DNA of 36,571 bases from Syntrophobacteraceae bacterium (lineage in GTDB: Bacteria; Desulfobacterota; Syntrophobacteria; Syntrophobacterales; Syntrophobacteraceae), in the NCBI GenBank assembly GCA_031292215.1, contig JARLHO010000056.1:1-36571 (forward strand), in the 5' to 3' direction. Below are positions 23,771 to 31,293 of this stretch, one piece after another (the first letter of the stretch is position 1; each line of letters begins with the position of its first letter). A program made the position numbers and the translations under genes. The notes beneath the pieces are model-generated. The model saw only the letters and a list, made by a program, of their open reading frames with translations. It was not told where the DNA came from and did not search any database.

Positions 23771-25843
23771 TCACTTTTGGTCCAGCGCCTTGCGAACGGC
23801 TTTTGCAAGCGCGGCGATCGAATATGGTTTTGTGATGACCTGGCAATTGACCTTCTCGCCGTCCCTCTTTGCGACCATATTTTCGCTAAATCCGGTGCAC
23901 ACGATGATCGGAATGTCGGGCCGAACGTCGAGGATTTTGCCGGCGAGCTCCATCCCGGTGATATGGGGCATGGTAATGTCGGTGATAATCAGGTCGAAGG
24001 CCAGGGGCTCCCTGTTGAAAGTCCGGAGGGCGTCGGGACTGCTCAGCTCGGTTCTCACCGTATAGCCAAGCGATTCGAGGATCGCCTTGCCCAATTCGGT
24101 TAAGGGCTTCTCATCGTCTACAAAGAGAATCCTCTCCTTGCCCGTGGGGAGCGTGTCGATCCCTTCGAGCGCCGGCGCCCGGGCTTCCTTGAGCCGTGGG
24201 AACCAGATGTGGAACAGGGTTCCCTGACCGGGCCCGCTTTCGACCTCGATCGCCCCGCCACCGGCCTCGACGATATTTCGGGCCACGGAGAGGCCAAGCC
24301 CCGTACCTTCCCCGACTTTTTTCGTAGTAAAGTAGGGATCGAATATCCGCTCCAGCGTCTCGGGCGCCATGCCGCAGCCGGTATCTCTTACGTCAAGGCA
24401 AATATAGGGCCCCTCCCTCACGGGCCGGCCGGCAACAGCCTTTGGCGCCACCTCCACTTTGCGCAACCCGATGGTCAGAACCCCGCCTTTGTCCCCCATC
24501 GCGTGAGCGGCGTTTATAACAAGATTCATCACCAGTTGGTGAATTTGCGTAGGGTCGGAGAGAATCACGCAATGGGCGGCGTCCCCGGCGATATCCTGGC
24601 GGATCTCGATTGTCGAGGGCAGCGTGGCGCGCAGCAGCTTCATGGCCTCTTTTACAATCAGCGCGAGTTGCACAGGCCTCTGCTCCTGTTCCCTCTGTCG
24701 GCTGAAAGTGAGGATCTGGCGCACCAACTCCTTCGCCCGCAGGCCTGCGGCAAGAATTTGCCCCAGACTTTTCTTCAGCTCCCGATTCTCACGGGCATGG
24801 GCCAGCGAGATCTCGGCATAGCCGGTGATGGCCATGAGAATGTTGTTGAAATCATGAGCGATGCCCCCTGCCAGCGTGCCAATGCACTCCATCTTTTCTG
24901 CCTGCCGCAGGCTCTTTTCGAGGTTCACCTCGTGGGTGACGTCCCGTATCACGCTCACATAGTTAACGATTGTACCCGATGCGTCCCGAACGGGAGAAAT
25001 CGTGACCTCGGCATGAAACGGCGCCCCGCTTTTGCTCCTGTTCAACACGCGCCCCGACCACGCTCCGTCGCGGCCGATAGTTTGCATGACTGTCTCGCCC
25101 GGGGAATCGACCAAGTCCTCCCTGTGGCTGCCGAGTATTTCGCTCCTGTCATAACCGGTTATGCGCTCGAAACCGGCGTTCACATATTGAACAATCCAGT
25201 TCGCATCGTCTATGACGATCCCTTCGGCAACCTGCTCGATGGCCGTAGAAAGGCGCGCGCGCTCCGCCTCGACGCGCTCTCGCGCCGCAATGTCTTGCTC
25301 CAACGCGGACCGGGCCTGCTCCAGTTGCTCCATCTTGGCTTCGAGCTTGCGGATGAGCACTTCGTTGTATTGTTTCAGGCAACCGACCTCTTGCTCTTCC
25401 TGCCCGCCTGCGGAAGGCAGCGATAAATCCCCCGACCGGGCTACGGTAGGGGAGGTCGGCGCGCTCCTGGCCTCTTCGAGCGTCTCTCGAACAATCGCAA
25501 GGAGGGCGGCGGGCGGTTGCGGCTTTACGAGAAACCTCGCTGCGCCAAGGCCCATGGCGAACTCCCTGTCCCGTTGGTCGGTGTAGGTCGCCGTATAGAA
25601 AATGAACGGAATCGGCCGCAACCGCTCGTCCTTTTTCCATTCGCGACACAGGGTGAAGCCGTCCATCACCGGCATCAGGATGTCGGAGACTATCAGGTCC
25701 GGAGGGGATTTTCGCGCCAGCTCGATCGCCTCGACCCCGTTGGTCGCCGTTGCGACCTCGTAGCCAAATCCTCGAAACAGGGTCAAAAGAAGGTAGCGCG
25801 CCTCCTCCTTATCGTCTACAACCAGGATTTTCTCGGTTTTCAT
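23771..25843 (-). CDS. hybrid sensor histidine kinase (REC-PAS-HisKA-HATPase-REC)
   Basis: The 690-aa soluble protein has an N-terminal receiver domain (phospho-acceptor D54 in IVSDILMP, K107), a coiled-coil linker (about 150-195), a PAS domain (from AIEQVAEGIVIDDANWIVQY), a kinase core with the H-box GIAHDFNN (H330), an ATP-binding domain with NLVINAAHAM, DTGCGM and GTGLGLSV boxes, and a C-terminal receiver (IITDITMP). It has no membrane segment, so it works in the cytoplasm as part of a phosphorelay. Its ATG overlaps the stop of the preceding response regulator (ATGA), so the two are coupled. It is the last gene of the reverse sensor series. The REC at each end suggests that it both receives and passes on phosphoryl groups. 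The output partner is unknown. Confidence 0.92.
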   Translation of the reverse strand: MKTEKILVVDDKEEARYLLLTLFRGFGYEVATATNGVEAIELARKSPPDLIVSDILMPVMDGFTLCREWKKDERLRPIPFIFYTATYTDQRDREFAMGLGAARFLVKPQPPAALLAIVRETLEEARSAPTSPTVARSGDLSLPSAGGQEEQEVGCLKQYNEVLIRKLEAKMEQLEQARSALEQDIAARERVEAERARLSTAIEQVAEGIVIDDANWIVQYVNAGFERITGYDRSEILGSHREDLVDSPGETVMQTIGRDGAWSGRVLNRSKSGAPFHAEVTISPVRDASGTIVNYVSVIRDVTHEVNLEKSLRQAEKMECIGTLAGGIAHDFNNILMAITGYAEISLAHARENRELKKSLGQILAAGLRAKELVRQILTFSRQREQEQRPVQLALIVKEAMKLLRATLPSTIEIRQDIAGDAAHCVILSDPTQIHQLVMNLVINAAHAMGDKGGVLTIGLRKVEVAPKAVAGRPVREGPYICLDVRDTGCGMAPETLERIFDPYFTTKKVGEGTGLGLSVARNIVEAGGGAIEVESGPGQGTLFHIWFPRLKEARAPALEGIDTLPTGKERILFVDDEKPLTELGKAILESLGYTVRTELSSPDALRTFNREPLAFDLIITDITMPHITGMELAGKILDVRPDIPIIVCTGFSENMVAKRDGEKVNCQVITKPYSIAALAKAVRKALDQK

Positions 25844-26229
25844 GGACGGCGCTCCCTCGGGGCGTTATCTACATATTGTTCGATCTGGTCAATGAAAGTC
25901 GCAGGCTTTATCGGTTTTTCTATGTAGCCGGTGCATCCCGCCTCCAGCGCTTTCTCCCGGTCTCCGGCCATGGCGTAGGAGGTAACGGCGACGATCGGGA
26001 CATGGTCGAGCGCCGGATTTTTGCGGAGTTCCCGGGCCACGGCGTACCCATCCATGGTGGGGAGCTGGATATCGAGCAGGATCAACCGGGGAAGCTCGTC
26101 TGCGGCAAGCTTTACGCCCTGCGGGCCATCGAATGCCTCAATGACCAAGTATCCGTGTTTTTCGAGCAGAAAGTTCATGAGGTAGCGGTTTTGCTCGTTG
26201 TCCTCGATGAGAAGGACTTTTCCCTTCAT
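25840..26229 (-). CDS. single-domain response regulator
   Basis: The 129-aa protein is a lone receiver domain: acidic pair E9-D10, phospho-acceptor D53 in LLDIQLPTMDGY, T83 in AVTSYAMAGD, and K105 in YIEKPIKP. It resembles DivK/Cph2-like phosphotransfer intermediates and has no DNA-binding or enzymatic output. The start is the ATG at 26229 with AGGGGAAA upstream; an earlier in-frame ATG (26337) would place the start inside the preceding kinase gene. It lies 14 bp after that kinase and overlaps the next hybrid kinase by 4 bp. It is probably a shuttle between the two kinases. Confidence 0.92.
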   Translation of the reverse strand: MKGKVLLIEDNEQNRYLMNFLLEKHGYLVIEAFDGPQGVKLAADELPRLILLDIQLPTMDGYAVARELRKNPALDHVPIVAVTSYAMAGDREKALEAGCTGYIEKPIKPATFIDQIEQYVDNAPRERRP

Positions 26230-26243
26230 GATTTCCCCTTTTC

Positions 26244-29102
26244 TCAGGCCGGCAGGGAAAACGTGAAAACGCTTCCCTCTCCCCATTTGCTCTCGGCCTC
26301 GATTGTACCGCCGAGCAGTTCGGCGATCCTGCGGCAAATCGCCAGCCCCAGGCCGGTGCCTTCGTGCTGACGCGACAGCCCCGTGTCGATTTGCCGGAAG
26401 GGCAGAAACAAGGCATCGAAATCCTCGGGTCTTATGCCGATGCCGGTGTCGGCTATCGCTATGCGGATTTCCGGGCGTGAACTACCCGGCGGGGCGTGAT
26501 CGAGCCGCGCATCGAGCCTTACCCCGCCCCGGTCGGTGAATTTGACGGCGTTGTTTAGCAGGTTCAGCAGCACCTGTTCGAACCGGCGCGAATCGCTCGA
26601 AAGCATGTCGACTTCGGGGGAGATTTGCGCGCGCAGGCTCAGCCCCTTCTTTTCCGCAAGGGGCCGGGCGATCCCAAGGACGTTTTCGATGGAGGTCCGC
26701 ACAGCGAACGGCTTGATGCCGACCTCCAACTGTCCGGCTTCAATCTTGGAAATATCGAGCACGTCGTTAATCAAGCTGAGCAGATGGCTGGAACTTTTCT
26801 CCACCATTTCCAACTGCTTGCGCTGCTCTTCGCTCAATGGGCCCGCCAGCCCCATGAGAATGACGCCGGTAAAACCAATGATGGAATTAAGGGGGGTACG
26901 CAACTCGTGCGACATCGTTGCCAGAAAGGCGGACTTGAGGCGGTCGGCAGCCTCCGCGCGGTCCCTTGCAACAGCCAACTGGGCAGTGCGCTCGGCCACC
27001 CTCCGCTCCAGTCCGGCGTTTAGCTCCCGGATGGCCAGCTCCGACCTTTTGCGGTCGCTGATATCCTCGATAACGACAAGCATCCGCTTGAATCCATCCA
27101 GGGGTATGAGCTTGCTGCAAAGATTTACTGCAATGGATGCGCCGTCCTTGCCCCGGAGCATCACCTCGCCGCAATATTGCCCCTTCTCGCGAAGAGCCTC
27201 GATCATCTGGTCTCGCTCTTCATAGTTGCACCAAAGACCCAGGCCCGGGGAGGTTTGACCGACCATCTCCTCGCTCACGTAACCGAGGACCGCGCCAAAC
27301 GAGTGATTGACATGGAGTAAGGCGCCGTCTTCGGGCCTGCTGATGCACACGCCCAGGGGGAGCATGTCGAAGATGGCCTCGAATCGCTCGCTCGATTCGC
27401 GCAACTCGGCTTCGGCAAGTTTTCGCTCCGTAACATCGCGCACGACAACCTGGACAAGAGTTTCCTCTCCCAGTTCGAGCCGGTTAAGGCTCACCTCGGC
27501 CAGAAACCGCCCCCCGTCGGCCTTGGTGTGCTCCCATTCGAAAAACTGCGGCCCCTCGGACAGGGCCTGCGCGATCTTTTCCCTCGCCTTCTGCTCCGAA
27601 TTCTGTCCGTCGGGCTGGACAAGCGGCGAGAATCGATGGAGCGGAGCGCCAACCACCCGGTCGCGGTCACGGCCAAACATGGTCAACGCCCGGGCGTTGC
27701 AGTCGATGAAGCGTTCCCCGCTAATAAGAAGTATTCCATCGTTGGCTGTCTCGAAGAGTATACGGTGCCTCAGCTCGCTTTTGCGCAGAGCCTTCTCGAT
27801 AAGCTTTTGCTCACTTTCCAACCGCTTCCTGTCGGTTACGTCCGTTAGGACGGCTATGCGGGCCGCGGTGCTCCAAAAGGTTATGTCGTCCGATTGCGCC
27901 ACGATGGTTATCATTGTCCCGTCGGCTTTGCGGTGGCGCCACTCCCCTACGTAGGCGCGCCCCTTGAGGCCGCTTGCCACCTTCGCGATCCGCTCTTTAT
28001 CCTCTTCCGGGTAGAGATCCATTAAAACCAGAGCCAGGGCCTCTTCACGACTGTAGCCGTAGTGGTGGACGAAAGCCTCGTTTACCGCCAGCATCTTGAA
28101 GGTCTCGCGCTGGTAGATCAGCATCGGGACAGGATTGTGCTCGAAGAGCAGGCGGTACCTGCGCTCCTCTTCCCGCAAACTTTCATTGATTCGATCCAAC
28201 TCCCCCGTGCGTTGTCTCACCCTGCGGCTAAAGACCGCGACCGCCCCCAGGCTGGCCAGCAGCGAAAAGCTCATCAAAAGCCCCGTCAGCTTAAGCCATT
28301 CGGGAATGTCGAACCGAACCTTTTCCGAGGTCCAACGCCGCAAGCTCGCATAATAGGCAGATTGCGGATCGGCCTTCATCCCGGCCAGGTGGCGATCGAT
28401 TGCGTCCAGGACGTCGCGGGGCGCATTCCGAGGGGCAGCGAAAAAAAAGGGGGCGGGGTCGAAGATGACGGGGGTGCCAACAAGCCCGTACGCGCGAGCT
28501 TTCATCAACCCATAGAACCGGTTTGTGACTCCGGCGTCGGCACGGCCGTCAGCGACCATCTCGAATTCGGTTTGGTAGTCGGCGACCGGAATCAGGGTGA
28601 GATGCATATCGAAGCCGCCGGCGAGGGTTTTTAAGGTTTGGAGCTGGATGGACTGGGCGAGAACGGCTACCCGTTTCCCCTTAAGATCGAGGATTGTGCG
28701 GATGTGACTCCCTTTGCGTGCGTAGACCTGGGACCAGACAGAGAGCACCGGGACCTTGTTAAAGGAGTAGAGCGCCTCCCGTTGGGCAGTGTAGGCGACA
28801 TCGGGCATGAGATCGATTCGGCCCCGCGCCAGCCGATCGAGCCCCTGCTGCCATGTCCCCTTCACATAGGCGATCTTCCACCCCTCGGCCTTTGCGATTT
28901 GCTCGATGATATCGATGAAGATGCCCGCAGGCCGACCCGATTTTTCCGAAAAGACCTTCGGCGGATTTTCGTAGACCCCTACTTTTATTGTCCGCGAATC
29001 GGCGGAGGCCCAGGATGCGGGGAGGACGGCAACCATCCAGAGGGCGGCAAGAAATATGGCGCAAATCTTGTGGACCCACGCCGTGTCCTTAACTTTCTGC
29101 AT
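26244..29102 (-). CDS. sensor histidine kinase with periplasmic solute-binding domain and three PAS domains
   Basis: The 952-aa protein has a signal peptide or anchor (ending about WASADS), a periplasmic amino-acid-type solute-binding domain (SBP_bac_3; from TIKVGVYENPPKVFSEKSG to the DPQSAYYASLRRW region), one TM helix (LTGLLMSFSLLASLGAVAVF), three PAS domains in series, a coiled coil, and a kinase core with MSHELRTPLN (H732) and N, G1 (DTGIGI) and G2 (GTGLGLAI) boxes. This is the BvgS/EvgS-like architecture in which a Venus-flytrap domain senses a solute. It has no REC or HPt domain of its own; these are supplied by the next two genes. The ATG at 29102 has GAGGAG 8 nt upstream; an ATG at 29126 is less likely. 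An MFS transporter gene lies upstream. Confidence 0.92.
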   Translation of the reverse strand: MQKVKDTAWVHKICAIFLAALWMVAVLPASWASADSRTIKVGVYENPPKVFSEKSGRPAGIFIDIIEQIAKAEGWKIAYVKGTWQQGLDRLARGRIDLMPDVAYTAQREALYSFNKVPVLSVWSQVYARKGSHIRTILDLKGKRVAVLAQSIQLQTLKTLAGGFDMHLTLIPVADYQTEFEMVADGRADAGVTNRFYGLMKARAYGLVGTPVIFDPAPFFFAAPRNAPRDVLDAIDRHLAGMKADPQSAYYASLRRWTSEKVRFDIPEWLKLTGLLMSFSLLASLGAVAVFSRRVRQRTGELDRINESLREEERRYRLLFEHNPVPMLIYQRETFKMLAVNEAFVHHYGYSREEALALVLMDLYPEEDKERIAKVASGLKGRAYVGEWRHRKADGTMITIVAQSDDITFWSTAARIAVLTDVTDRKRLESEQKLIEKALRKSELRHRILFETANDGILLISGERFIDCNARALTMFGRDRDRVVGAPLHRFSPLVQPDGQNSEQKAREKIAQALSEGPQFFEWEHTKADGGRFLAEVSLNRLELGEETLVQVVVRDVTERKLAEAELRESSERFEAIFDMLPLGVCISRPEDGALLHVNHSFGAVLGYVSEEMVGQTSPGLGLWCNYEERDQMIEALREKGQYCGEVMLRGKDGASIAVNLCSKLIPLDGFKRMLVVIEDISDRKRSELAIRELNAGLERRVAERTAQLAVARDRAEAADRLKSAFLATMSHELRTPLNSIIGFTGVILMGLAGPLSEEQRKQLEMVEKSSSHLLSLINDVLDISKIEAGQLEVGIKPFAVRTSIENVLGIARPLAEKKGLSLRAQISPEVDMLSSDSRRFEQVLLNLLNNAVKFTDRGGVRLDARLDHAPPGSSRPEIRIAIADTGIGIRPEDFDALFLPFRQIDTGLSRQHEGTGLGLAICRRIAELLGGTIEAESKWGEGSVFTFSLPA

Positions 29103-29126
29103 CCTGGATTCTCCTCGGCCCCACAA

Positions 29127-29414
29127 CCTCCGCCGAAACGTGGGAGAACCCTCCCGCCTCTCGGTCAGGAGACTGGGAAAGGTCCAGAGTCCCGGGCGTT
29201 ATTATAAGGGGTATGGTCACGGAAAAAAACAGCACGCAAAGATTGAATCCTACCGATGCATGGATTGAGACGCAAGGGAAAAAGAGAGGCAAGGCGATTG
29301 GAACTTGCGCCGGGGAGCGCAGAGGCGGGAGATACAAAAAGGATGTGCTGCGCCCCGGCGCAGGGCGCGTAAGCGCGTTGCGCCGGAGAGTTTATACATT
29401 GGGAAAGCCCATGC
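29127..29414. other. spacer between transporter gene and sensor-kinase gene
   Basis: The 288-bp stretch contains no gene. It holds the hairpin at 29355-29386 and, on the reverse strand, a TATAAT at about 29202-29207 that could be a -10 box for the kinase gene, without a convincing -35 box. Confidence 0.4.
29355..29386 (-). terminator. GC-rich nested hairpin after the MFS transporter gene
   Basis: CCGGCGCA (29355-29362) pairs with TGCGCCGG (29379-29386), and inside it CGCG (29366-29369) pairs with CGCG (29374-29377) around a 4-nt loop. On the reverse strand it follows the transporter stop by about 30 bp. A T-run (CCTTTTTG) comes some 13 nt later, so it is not a classic terminator; it may reduce read-through into the sensor genes. 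Confidence 0.4.
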
Positions 29415-30797
29415 TCACCTGCTGATGGCCACTTCAACCACAGGGGAGCCTTCTGTGGCTACTCCCACGGAGGAGAGCTCAATTTTTCGGGTCTCGGGAC
29501 TAAACAACAGACTGGCGAAAGTAATCGCTGCCCCTATTGTCAGGACAACCGCAGGGGAGAGCCACATGTCCTGTTTTTCAATAGCTGCGATCGCGGGTAT
29601 TCGGTGAGCCCACCACACGTAAACGCTAAACCAGGCGCCCAGAAGCGCCCCCGAAGAGTAGCCAAAACCTACTCCCACCGCTCGCCTCCTGGTTGGAAAC
29701 CGCTCTGCAAGGTAGGCCGGCACTACCCCCCAGGCAAGCTTTAGCATTGCGGCCATTATCGCTCCAACAACCGCAAGCCCGACATTGCGGCTGATAGCCG
29801 CATGGTAGAGAACATAAAAGGAGGGAACGCCGAAAAGAACCAAAAAGACGCAGTAGTTCATGGTGAGACGTTTTCTGCCCCAAAAATCCGAAAGCCACCC
29901 GTAGAAGATATATCCCAGGAAAGCCATAAAGAGGGCGAAGCCGTAAATGAGGCTGTAGGTCGTAGTATCAAACCCACGTCCCCCAAGGGTCAGGATATTG
30001 GGAAGAAATCCATACACGGAATAATCGGTTAGGAAAAGCCCGGTCATAAAGGCGAAGACCTGCAGAAAATCCCAGAGCGCAGGAGGTTTGAACATGCTAA
30101 AAAACGGGGCTTTTTCGATTTTTCCCATCGCTTTATTTTTTTTGTATTCAGGCGACTCAGGCAAAGACTTTCTGATATAGAGCGCAAGGATAACCGGCAT
30201 GATACCGCTCATAAACGCCAACCGCCAACCGTATTGGACCATTGCCCCGTTGCTCACGAAGTGCGAAATCAACGCGAACACCACGGAGGCAAACACATAC
30301 CCCAGGGGAAAGCCCGATTGAATGAAGCCTCCCACCAGGCCGCGACGTTTCGAAGGAGAATGTTCGATGGCAAATGTATGGCCAACCGCGTATTCTCCAC
30401 CGAAAAAAACTCCCATGACAAATCGGAGCACGCAAAAGATCACATAAGCCCAAACCCCGCACATTGCCTGCGTCGGCATAAAAGCCGAGAGCAGCGAGAT
30501 AAGGCCGACGCCTCCTATGGTGAACACCAGCAAAGCCCGACGGCCGATCTTATCGGCGTAATGGCCGAAGATGGCCGAGCCTACGGGCCGTGCCGCCATC
30601 GTTATGGAATAGGTAAAGATGATCGTAATATACTGCCAGGCCGCGGAACCGTGCGGCGATGTGAAAACTTTTACCAGAATCGGGGCCATGATAAGCACAA
30701 GGGCCATATCATAGGCGTCGAGCATGAAGCCCAAAAACTGTGACATCATCGCCATCCTGGTATCTTTTCCTAGTTTCGTCTCGATTTGCGCCGACAT
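29415..30797 (-). CDS. MFS transporter, carboxylate/sialate-type (MHS/SHS-like)
   Basis: The 460-aa, 12-helix inner-membrane carrier starts with a short cytosolic tail, then LGFMLDAYDMALVLIMAPIL. The MFS loop signature GHYADKIGRRALLV follows TM2, and FFGGEYAVGHTFAIEHSPSKRRG in the TM4-5 region, with a second-half YGWLSDFWGRKRL, matches the proton-coupled carboxylate (sialate/lactate/metabolite:H+) symporter branches. Import of a small organic acid is likely; the substrate is not predictable. The ATG has GAGGAG about 9 nt upstream. It is divergent from the Cache-domain kinase gene and precedes the SBP sensor kinase, so its solute may be what these sensors detect, but this is inference. Confidence 0.85.
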   Translation of the reverse strand: MSAQIETKLGKDTRMAMMSQFLGFMLDAYDMALVLIMAPILVKVFTSPHGSAAWQYITIIFTYSITMAARPVGSAIFGHYADKIGRRALLVFTIGGVGLISLLSAFMPTQAMCGVWAYVIFCVLRFVMGVFFGGEYAVGHTFAIEHSPSKRRGLVGGFIQSGFPLGYVFASVVFALISHFVSNGAMVQYGWRLAFMSGIMPVILALYIRKSLPESPEYKKNKAMGKIEKAPFFSMFKPPALWDFLQVFAFMTGLFLTDYSVYGFLPNILTLGGRGFDTTTYSLIYGFALFMAFLGYIFYGWLSDFWGRKRLTMNYCVFLVLFGVPSFYVLYHAAISRNVGLAVVGAIMAAMLKLAWGVVPAYLAERFPTRRRAVGVGFGYSSGALLGAWFSVYVWWAHRIPAIAAIEKQDMWLSPAVVLTIGAAITFASLLFSPETRKIELSSVGVATEGSPVVEVAISR

Positions 30798-31293
30798 GAC
30801 AATAGCTCTCCTCTGTTAGTGGCCGTTTTGGAATTTTCCTAATGAGGGCAAAAAGTTATTTTAGGATAATACGTTCTCTTTGCCCCTTGATCGGGGCCCG
30901 GACGGCAGGCATAATGAGCAAGGAAAATGCCAGGAAAGCGCGCGCGGCGCCCGCGGCAGGTTTGCCGCACCTCCGATGACCGTTCCAATTAAGTTTTGGG
31001 CTCTTCCGGCCACCAGGCAAACATCGATTCGCCGGGATTGCCGGCCACCAACGGGCGGCGAATTTTCGTCTTCGCTAAAGACCCCGAAGAGGTTGTGAAT
31101 TACTTTGAAACTCTTGCGTGGCGCCAATGTGTCGGAAATGGCGAAAAGCCGACACCGTCTGGCGAAAATCCGCCACATTTTGAGGGGGTTTTCTATTTAG
31201 TGGTTTTCAAAAATCGGCCTCCTGAACCAGGGGGCCGATCGCCGCAGCTGCGCCAGTCCGCGGCCTACGTTTTCGCCCCTTGAGAGGCTTGCC
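30798..31293. other. divergent control region, MFS transporter / Cache kinase
   Basis: The 496-bp intergenic region has no credible gene. It contains three TGGCG motifs at 31119, 31139 and 31160 plus an inverted copy at 31171-31175, and a dyad at 31129-31155. No clear TGGCAC-N5-TTGC sigma-54 element was seen by eye on either strand. Confidence 0.5.
31119..31175 (+). promoter_or_regulatory. phased TGGCG repeats and GTGTCGG dyad, candidate operators
   Basis: TGGCG starts at 31119, 31139 and 31160, 20 and 21 bp apart, close to two helical turns; the last two extend to TGGCGAAAA. An inverted CGCCA is at 31171-31175. GTGTCGG (31129-31135) and CCGACAC (31149-31155) form a 7-bp dyad within the array. 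The spacing suggests cooperative binding of a regulator on one face of the DNA. Confidence 0.4.

Noticed and set aside
24209-25426. Long forward frame opposite the hybrid kinase gene
   Set aside because: It is antisense to clear kinase domains and its product is low in recognisable motifs.
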